DNA of 64,000 nucleotides from Halorientalis persicus (GTDB lineage Archaea > Halobacteriota > Halobacteria > Halobacteriales > Haloarculaceae): positions 156,588-220,587 of the forward strand of contig NZ_FOCX01000006.1 in NCBI RefSeq assembly GCF_900110215.1, written 5' to 3'. Made by a program: the position numbers and the translations under genes. Under the pieces are notes generated by a model. The model was not told the origin of the DNA. It made no database searches and was given only the letters and a program-made list of their open reading frames with translations. Below are positions 59,240 through 64,000 of this stretch, piece after piece (within the stretch, counting starts at the first letter, position 1; every line of letters starts with the position of its first letter).

Positions 59240-60628
59240 ATGTCTGGCAACTACGACCTGGTTATCGTCGGCGGCGGAATCAGCGGGGCATCGCTTCTGT
59301 ACACGACGGCGAAGTTCACCGACATCGACTCGATCGCGCTGATCGAGAAGGAGTCGGAGATTGCCGCGATCAACACCCATCGGTCGAACAACTCCCAGAC
59401 GTTACACTTCGGCGACATCGAGACGAATTACACCCTCGAAAAGGCCGAGGAGGTCAAGGAAGGCGCGGAACTGCTCGCGGGCTACCTGGAGAACTACGAT
59501 TCCGACCGCGAGATGCACGCAAAGCGAAGCAAGATGGTCCTCGGCGTCGGCGACGAAGAGGTCGCCTCCCTCGAAGAACGGTACCACGAGGAGGGGTTCG
59601 GCGACCTCTATCCCAAGCTCCGACCCATCGGTCGCGACGAGATCGCGGAGATCGAACCCAACGTCGTCGCGGGTCGGGATTCCGACACGGAAATGCTCGC
59701 GCTCCAGACCCCGGACGGGTACGTCGTCGACTACGGGATGACGGCCCGGTCCTTCGTCGAACAGGCCACCGAGGAACCGGGCGTCGACGTTCACACCGGG
59801 ACCGAGGTCACGGACATCACCCCGACGGTGGACGGCTACACGATCGAGACGGACGACGGTCGCTTCGACAGTGATGCGACCGTCGTCGCGGCTGGCTCCC
59901 ACAGCCTCCAGATGGCCAAGGAACTCGGCTACGGGCAAGACAAGGTCTTGCTCCCCGTCGCTGGATCGTTCTTCCTCGCGGACGACTTCCTGAACGGGAA
60001 GGTGTACACCCTCCAGATGAAGAAGCTCCCGTTCGCCGCGGTCCACGGCGACGCGGACGTCCACGACCCGAGCGTGACGCGGTTCGGCCCGACCGCGAAA
60101 CTCGTCCCGACGCTGGAGCGGGGACGGCTCTCGACAGTCGGCGACTTCCTCGACGTCTTCGGCCTGAACGCCGCCGCATTCCTCAGTTACGCCAACATCC
60201 TCTCGGATCGGATCCTCCTGCCGTACGTCCTCCGGAACCTCGTGTACGACCTGCCGGAGATCGGTCGGCGACAGTTCCTGCCCCAGGTTCAGAAGGTCGT
60301 CCCCAACGCGGAACTCGACGACATCGAACGTGCGGAGGGGTACGGCGGCGTCCGGCCACAGATCGTCGACACGAGCGAGAAGTCCCTGGACATGGGCGAG
60401 GCCAAGATCGTCGGTGACGACGTAATCTTCAATATCACTCCCTCGCCGGGTGCTTCGACGTGTCTCAAGAACGCGATGCGGGACACGCACACGCTACTCG
60501 ATTTCCTCGAGGGCGAGTACGAGTTCGACGAGTCGGCGTTCCGCGCGGACACGATCGACAACTTCCCCCGAGACGACCGCGACACCGAGAGCGCCACGAG
60601 CGACGCGATTCCGGTGATGACCGACTGA
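59240..60628 (+). CDS. FAD-dependent oxidoreductase, malate:quinone oxidoreductase-like
   Basis: The 462-residue protein has the FAD-binding start YDLVIVGGGISGASLLYT, then EKESEIAAINTHRSNNSQTLHFGDIETNYT, a signature close to Mqo. Further features are VVAAGSHSLQMAKELG near 215, GPTAKLVPTLERG near 288, and TPSPGASTCLKNAMRDT near 412. Mqo passes electrons from malate to the quinone pool at the membrane; menaquinone genes occur elsewhere in the window. Related L-2-hydroxyglutarate oxidases cannot be excluded. The tail after 440 is acidic. Confidence 0.85.
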   Translation: MSGNYDLVIVGGGISGASLLYTTAKFTDIDSIALIEKESEIAAINTHRSNNSQTLHFGDIETNYTLEKAEEVKEGAELLAGYLENYDSDREMHAKRSKMVLGVGDEEVASLEERYHEEGFGDLYPKLRPIGRDEIAEIEPNVVAGRDSDTEMLALQTPDGYVVDYGMTARSFVEQATEEPGVDVHTGTEVTDITPTVDGYTIETDDGRFDSDATVVAAGSHSLQMAKELGYGQDKVLLPVAGSFFLADDFLNGKVYTLQMKKLPFAAVHGDADVHDPSVTRFGPTAKLVPTLERGRLSTVGDFLDVFGLNAAAFLSYANILSDRILLPYVLRNLVYDLPEIGRRQFLPQVQKVVPNAELDDIERAEGYGGVRPQIVDTSEKSLDMGEAKIVGDDVIFNITPSPGASTCLKNAMRDTHTLLDFLEGEYEFDESAFRADTIDNFPRDDRDTESATSDAIPVMTD

Positions 60629-60649
60629 CGGGCCACCGCTGCTGAGCGA

Positions 60650-60925
60650 TCACTCGCTCCAGGAAATCTCGTATTCGGGCCCGTACCGCTGTTCACCGGT
60701 TTCGGAGTCCGTCAACCGTTCCAGTTCCACCTCCAGAGTCGGCTCCTCCGGCACAGTGACGTCCCGTTCTTGCTCCGGACCCGACAGTTGCACCGTCCCC
60801 CATTCGATCACGAGCAAACCATTTCGGACGCACTGCTGGAGTGAGCGCTCCCACCGCTCCTGAGAAGTGTACTGTAGTAACGGCAAACGGCACCATATGG
60901 AGTTCACGGTGATCGAAGGCGACAT
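60650..60925 (-). CDS. Small protein with amphi-Trp-like C-terminal half
   Basis: The open frame has 91 codons, and its ATG at 60925 lies inside the divergent macrodomain gene. The last 55 residues (RNGLLVIEWGTVQLSG to YEISWSE) look like the beta-sheet of amphi-Trp domain proteins: alternating hydrophobic/charged strands, VEVELER-type segments and a final SWSE. The first 35 residues fit that family poorly and no good start codon lies within, so the gene may be 5'-truncated. The function is unknown. Confidence 0.4.
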   Translation of the reverse strand: MSPSITVNSIWCRLPLLQYTSQERWERSLQQCVRNGLLVIEWGTVQLSGPEQERDVTVPEEPTLEVELERLTDSETGEQRYGPEYEISWSE

Positions 60926-61411
60926 CGCCGATCAGAGTGCCGATGCACTGGTGAACGCGGCCGGAACGCCCCTCCGGATGAGGAGCGGTGTCGCGGGTGC
61001 GCTCCGTCGCGGCGCACGCGGGCCGATCAACGAAGACGCCCTCTCGAAGGGGCCCGCCCATCTCGGAGGGGGCGCCGTCACCGACGCGTACGAACTCGGC
61101 GCCGAACACGTCGTCCACGCCGCCGCGATGCCACACTACGGCGTCGGACGGGCGACTACAGAGAGTATCCGCGAGGCGACAGCGAACACGTTAGCGAAAG
61201 CCGACGAACTGGGCTGTGAGTCATCGTCGTTCCGATTCTCGGCACCGGAGCGACCGGACTCGAATTCGAGACCGGCGCGCAGGTCGTCTGTGAAGTGATC
61301 CGGCAGTACGAACCCGAGACGGTGCGCGACGTTCGCGTCATCGCGTACTCGACGCCGGAGTACGAGACTGTACAGGAGATCGTGACACGACCGCATTCGA
61401 ACAGCGAATGA
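60897..61411 (+). pseudogene. Macrodomain (ADP-ribose-binding) gene with a 1-bp frameshift
   Basis: ATG at 60897 gives MEFTVIEGDIADQSADALVNAAG and GPAHLGGGAVTDAYELGAEHVVHAA, the start of a macrodomain. At 61221-61222 one base is missing after the Glu codon. In the next frame the fold continues perfectly: IVVPILGTGATGLEFETGAQVVCEVI and then VRDVRVIAYSTPEYE to the TGA at 61409-61411. Without the shift the domain would be about 171 residues. It is either a recent pseudogene, a sequencing error or a slippage site. Confidence 0.8.
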
Positions 61412-61432
61412 CTCGACTGACGGACCGCTCGT

Positions 61433-63346
61433 TCACCTGAGTCGGAAGGTTTCGAGGTTCTTGGGCGCGTAGGTTCGGCAGTTGAGCTTCTGGTACAGAG
61501 CCGAGGAGAACTGGTCCGTCGCCGTCTCGTCCCCGTGGACACAGAGCACTTCCTCGGGCTGGGGGTGCATCGTCCGGACGAAGTTCTCCAGCCCGTTCCG
61601 GTCGGCGTGGCCCGAGAACCCACTGACGGACTCGATGTCGAACTCGAGTTGCAGGCGGTCGCTTCCACGCCCGCCGTCGCCGAGCGATATCTCGCGCCGG
61701 CCACCCTGAATCTGGCGACCGAGGGTCCCCTCCGCCTGATAGCCGACGAAGATCAGCGCGTTGTCCGGGTCCGTCCCGAGCAGTTCCAGCCACGAGAGAA
61801 TTGGTCCGCCGTTGACCATCCCTGCCGTCGAGAGGATGATACAGGGTTCGCCGTCGGCGATGTCCTGGCGCATCTCCTCGCCACCGTCGACCTGCTGGAA
61901 CTGCTCGGCCATGAAGGGGTTGTCGTCCTGGTGGAGGATCCGGTCTGTCAGGCCGTCCCGCAGGAACTCCGGGTAGGCGGTGTGGATCGCCGTCGCCTCC
62001 CGGATCATCCCGTCCAGATACACGGGCATCGTCGGGAGCCGTCCCTCGCGCATGGCCTCCTCGAAGACGAGCATCATCTCCTGGGAGCGACCGACCGCGA
62101 AGGCCGGGATCACGACCTTCCCGCCCTCGTCGTAGGTGTCGGATATCAGCTCGATCAGGTTTCGCTCGGAGTCTTCCTGATCGGTCTGGTAGTCGCCCTT
62201 GCGCCCGTAGGTCGACTCCATGACGAGCGTCTCGGCCCGTGGGAAGTCGTTCTCGGCCCCGTTGAACAGCCGTGTGTCGGTATGATGGATGTCACCCGAG
62301 AACACGACGTTGTGGAAGCCGCTGCCGACGTGGAAGTGGCAGACTGCGCTACCGAGGATGTGGCCCGCGTTGTGGAGTGTGAGTTTGATGTCCGGTGCGA
62401 TGTCGGTCACGTCACCGTAGTCGACCGTGATCGTGTGCTTGAGCGTCTCCCGGACCATCTCGCTCTCGTAAGGGGGCGTCCGGCCCTGCTTTGCGGCCAC
62501 GTTCAGGTAGTCCAACTGGAGCAACCCCATCAGGTCCCGCGTCGGAGCGGTCGTGTAGATCGGCCCGTCGTAGCCGTACTTGAAGAGCAGCGGGAGGAGG
62601 GCACTGTGGTCGAGGTGGGCGTGTGTCAGGACGACGGCGTCCAGGTCGGCGATCGGATTCGCCTCTGGCATCTGGAGGTACGGGACCTCGCCTTCGGCAC
62701 CGGGTTTGTCACCGCAGTCGATGAGAACCCGCGTGTTCGGTGTACTCAGAATGAAACTCGCTCGGCCGACCTCGCGACAACATCCCAGTGTCGTGATCCG
62801 GACCCACTCCGGATCGGCAGGTGATGGGCCGTAGATGTTCGATCCGATGCGTTCGAGTAGCTCCCGCCGGTCGGCTCGCTCCTGCACGAGAAAGTTCCTG
62901 ACGTTGGCGACCGTCGAGGATTCCATCGGTGGCGTCCGGAGGACCTCTGGCGTCCAGCCGATCTGCTGGGTAATCTCGTCGAGTTTGCTCGCCCGCCGAC
63001 CGATGACCAGTCCCGGCTTTTCGGCCTCGATGAGGACTTCACCGGTCTCGGGATAGAACTCGAGATCGCTCACGCCGGCCTCGTCGGGGAGAAGGTCGTG
63101 GAGATGGCTCTCGGCGTCGGCCGGCGGTGTGCGACTCCCCGGCGACGGCCGAACGGTGATTCGCTTTCTGAGCGAACTCGCCAGTTCGGGGATGACACCG
63201 TCGGCTTCGGCGAACTTTCGGGGCGTATCGGTGTAGATTACCAGTTGTGGCCCCTCGTAGGCGACGCGAGTGATCGACAGGTCGGCCGGTATCTCCGACG
63301 CGATCTGCTCCCGGAGGGTGTCGAAATCGGGTTCGTTCGAACTCAT
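61433..63346 (-). CDS. fttA: Transcription termination factor FttA (aCPSF1), beta-CASP ribonuclease
   Basis: The 637-residue protein has an N-terminal double KH region (about 1-150, including GLVIGRRASKLDEITQQIGW). The metallo-beta-lactamase core follows with LTHAHLDHSALLP near 242 and FSGDIHHTDTRLF near 345. The beta-CASP domain has MESTYGRKGDY near 370 and STAGMVNGGP near 505, and the C-terminus has SGFSGHADRNGLENF near 580. aCPSF1/FttA cleaves nascent RNA after U-rich tracts to terminate transcription in archaea. It is a conserved core gene standing amid accessory DNA. Confidence 0.95.
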   Translation of the reverse strand: MSSNEPDFDTLREQIASEIPADLSITRVAYEGPQLVIYTDTPRKFAEADGVIPELASSLRKRITVRPSPGSRTPPADAESHLHDLLPDEAGVSDLEFYPETGEVLIEAEKPGLVIGRRASKLDEITQQIGWTPEVLRTPPMESSTVANVRNFLVQERADRRELLERIGSNIYGPSPADPEWVRITTLGCCREVGRASFILSTPNTRVLIDCGDKPGAEGEVPYLQMPEANPIADLDAVVLTHAHLDHSALLPLLFKYGYDGPIYTTAPTRDLMGLLQLDYLNVAAKQGRTPPYESEMVRETLKHTITVDYGDVTDIAPDIKLTLHNAGHILGSAVCHFHVGSGFHNVVFSGDIHHTDTRLFNGAENDFPRAETLVMESTYGRKGDYQTDQEDSERNLIELISDTYDEGGKVVIPAFAVGRSQEMMLVFEEAMREGRLPTMPVYLDGMIREATAIHTAYPEFLRDGLTDRILHQDDNPFMAEQFQQVDGGEEMRQDIADGEPCIILSTAGMVNGGPILSWLELLGTDPDNALIFVGYQAEGTLGRQIQGGRREISLGDGGRGSDRLQLEFDIESVSGFSGHADRNGLENFVRTMHPQPEEVLCVHGDETATDQFSSALYQKLNCRTYAPKNLETFRLR

Positions 63347-63674
63347 GAACTCTCGTGGTGTTGCGGTGGTCGAATTGACATAGACTGTCCGTTGGTGTGT
63401 TCAGACGGCAGTGACTGCGGAAGAACGAAAACCGTTCGCCGCGATCTGATTAAGGGTTCTGGTCGGCGCTTATATGAGTTTTGTTACCGAGGAAAGATGG
63501 CCAGCGCTCACTCTCCAGCCGTTTCAGCTGGATCCCCTGTCGTCCCGGGGCCGGACGTACCGAGACTACCGATTGCTCCCAGCCGGTTCCCCCCGTGTCG
63601 TCGCATAGGCATCGTGATCTCAGAACACGGGCTCGAATATCGCCGGACGAGTTTAATGCTTGGACGGTGTGTAA
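63347..63674. other. Intergenic region between FttA and the insertion sequence
   Basis: It contains TATA-like boxes in both directions (CTTATATG near 63469, CTTAATCAG near 63447 on the minus strand, TTTAATGC near 63654). The short ORFs here (for example from 63497 plus) have a composition unlike the genome and no recognisable motif, so I see no convincing gene. The FttA promoter probably lies within the first 50 bp. Confidence 0.4.
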
Positions 63675-64000
63675 GGTAGTGTTCAGATTAGCTGATTCCA
63701 TGCGAAGGCGAACGATTGGAGCCAGTCGTCGGCTGTTTCTCGCTCGGCGTTGCTGAAACAGTTTGAGAACGAAGAGGTGCGGCGTTTTACCTCACGAAAG
63801 ACACGTTCGACACTGTTCCGATTTCCATGGGGCTCGTATCTGAAATCGAGGCCGTGTCGTTGGCAGGCGTCTTTCAGTGGTGCTGCACCATCGACGAGAA
63901 ACACAGCGTCGTCCACGTCGTGTTTCTCGCGGAGTTCGGCAAAGAATGCGTGAGCGAGAGCGTTCGTTCTCACCGGTTCAAGCTTTGTGTGGAGTAATTC
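63675..64000 (-). mobile_element. End of an IS6-family insertion sequence (window-truncated)
   Basis: One end of the element lies just outside the transposase stop, with GGTAGTGTTCAG starting near 63675 as the likely terminal repeat. The other end is beyond the window, so target duplication and inverted repeats cannot be checked. Confidence 0.65.
63683..64000 (-). CDS. IS6-family transposase, C-terminal part
   Basis: The frame is open to the window edge; 105 residues are visible, running ELLHTKLEPVRTNALAHAFFAELREKH to FAWNQLI. A DDE catalytic Asp lies in VFLVDGAA and the Glu in NSVERVFREVKRRT, as in haloarchaeal IS6 (ISH14/ISH29-like) transposases. The N-terminal HTH and first Asp would be outside the window. 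No frame damage is seen. Confidence 0.88.
   Translation of the reverse strand, partial: ELLHTKLEPVRTNALAHAFFAELREKHDVDDAVFLVDGAAPLKDACQRHGLDFRYEPHGNRNSVERVFREVKRRTSSFSNCFSNAERETADDWLQSFAFAWNQLI

Noticed and set aside
63497..63679. A plus-strand ORF 25 bp behind a CTTATATG box, beside the insertion sequence
   Set aside because: The composition is Pro/Ser/Arg-rich with few acidic residues, unlike real proteins in this genome, and it runs up to the insertion-sequence end.

Overview
The window is a haloarchaeal (class Halobacteria) chromosome segment. The DNA is GC-rich, with strong G/C bias at third codon positions, and the proteins are very rich in Asp and Glu. It carries a transcription factor B gene, the archaeal termination factor FttA/aCPSF1, three halocyanin domains, bacterio-opsin-activator-type regulators, Tat-type lipoprotein signals, and many promoters with a TATA-like box about 25 bp before the start codon, implying leaderless mRNAs. 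I cannot place it to genus. No rRNA, tRNA or CRISPR array was seen.

Layout. 0-7.3 kb: the 3' part of a surface-protein gene, the catalytic subunit of methylmalonyl-CoA mutase, a GAF/PAS histidine kinase whose N-terminus looks frame-broken, and an acyl-CoA ligase. 7.3-19 kb: a copper/electron-transfer neighbourhood with two small membrane proteins, a lipoprotein halocyanin, a radical SAM/SPASM enzyme, an MrfA-like helicase, a membrane-anchored halocyanin, UspA, an SCO1-like copper chaperone, a small regulator/membrane-protein pair, a PHP/asparagine-synthase-like pair, and a halocyanin fused to a PQQ-type beta-propeller. No terminal oxidase subunit lies here. 19-26.5 kb: TFB, GatCA, unknowns, a metallo-hydrolase, a Tat lipoprotein flanked by a decayed copy of a regulator's 3' end, and a TANGO2/NRDE protein. 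26.5-40.3 kb: menaquinone biosynthesis in two blocks (menB-menA-menC-menE and menF-menD), between which lie a membrane J-protein and a thiamine-type ABC transporter operon that ends in an AIR-synthase/ThiL-family gene.

40.3-52.1 kb: a molybdopterin oxidoreductase domain protein and small conserved proteins, then a lipid/acyl-CoA block: HMG-CoA-synthase-like protein, DUF35 protein and thiolase on the minus strand; a hydroxyacyl-CoA dehydrogenase/enoyl-CoA hydratase fusion, a hotdog thioesterase and a MaoC hydratase on the plus strand; then a regulator, an acyl-CoA dehydrogenase with an alpha/beta hydrolase, and an MBL hydrolase. This looks like a fatty-acyl or branched-acyl degradation island. 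52.1-58.2 kb: a J-domain/2Fe-2S ferredoxin fusion and a thiol/sulfur block with a disulfide reductase, the 5' relic of a DsrE-like gene, an MFS carrier, a rhodanese/MBL fusion and a divergent Cys-rich regulator around an inverted repeat.

58.2-64 kb is partly worn accessory DNA: the 3' ends of a patatin-like gene and of a DUF2298-like gene abut in opposite orientation, followed by a 39-residue zinc-finger protein, a malate:quinone-oxidoreductase-like enzyme, a small amphi-Trp-like protein, a frameshifted macrodomain gene, intact FttA, and the end of an IS6-type insertion sequence at the right border.

The most unusual items are an HMG-CoA-synthase-like protein that keeps the nucleophilic Cys but appears to lack the acid/base Glu and His, the halocyanin-propeller fusion, and several relics and frame breaks hidden in intergenic DNA.
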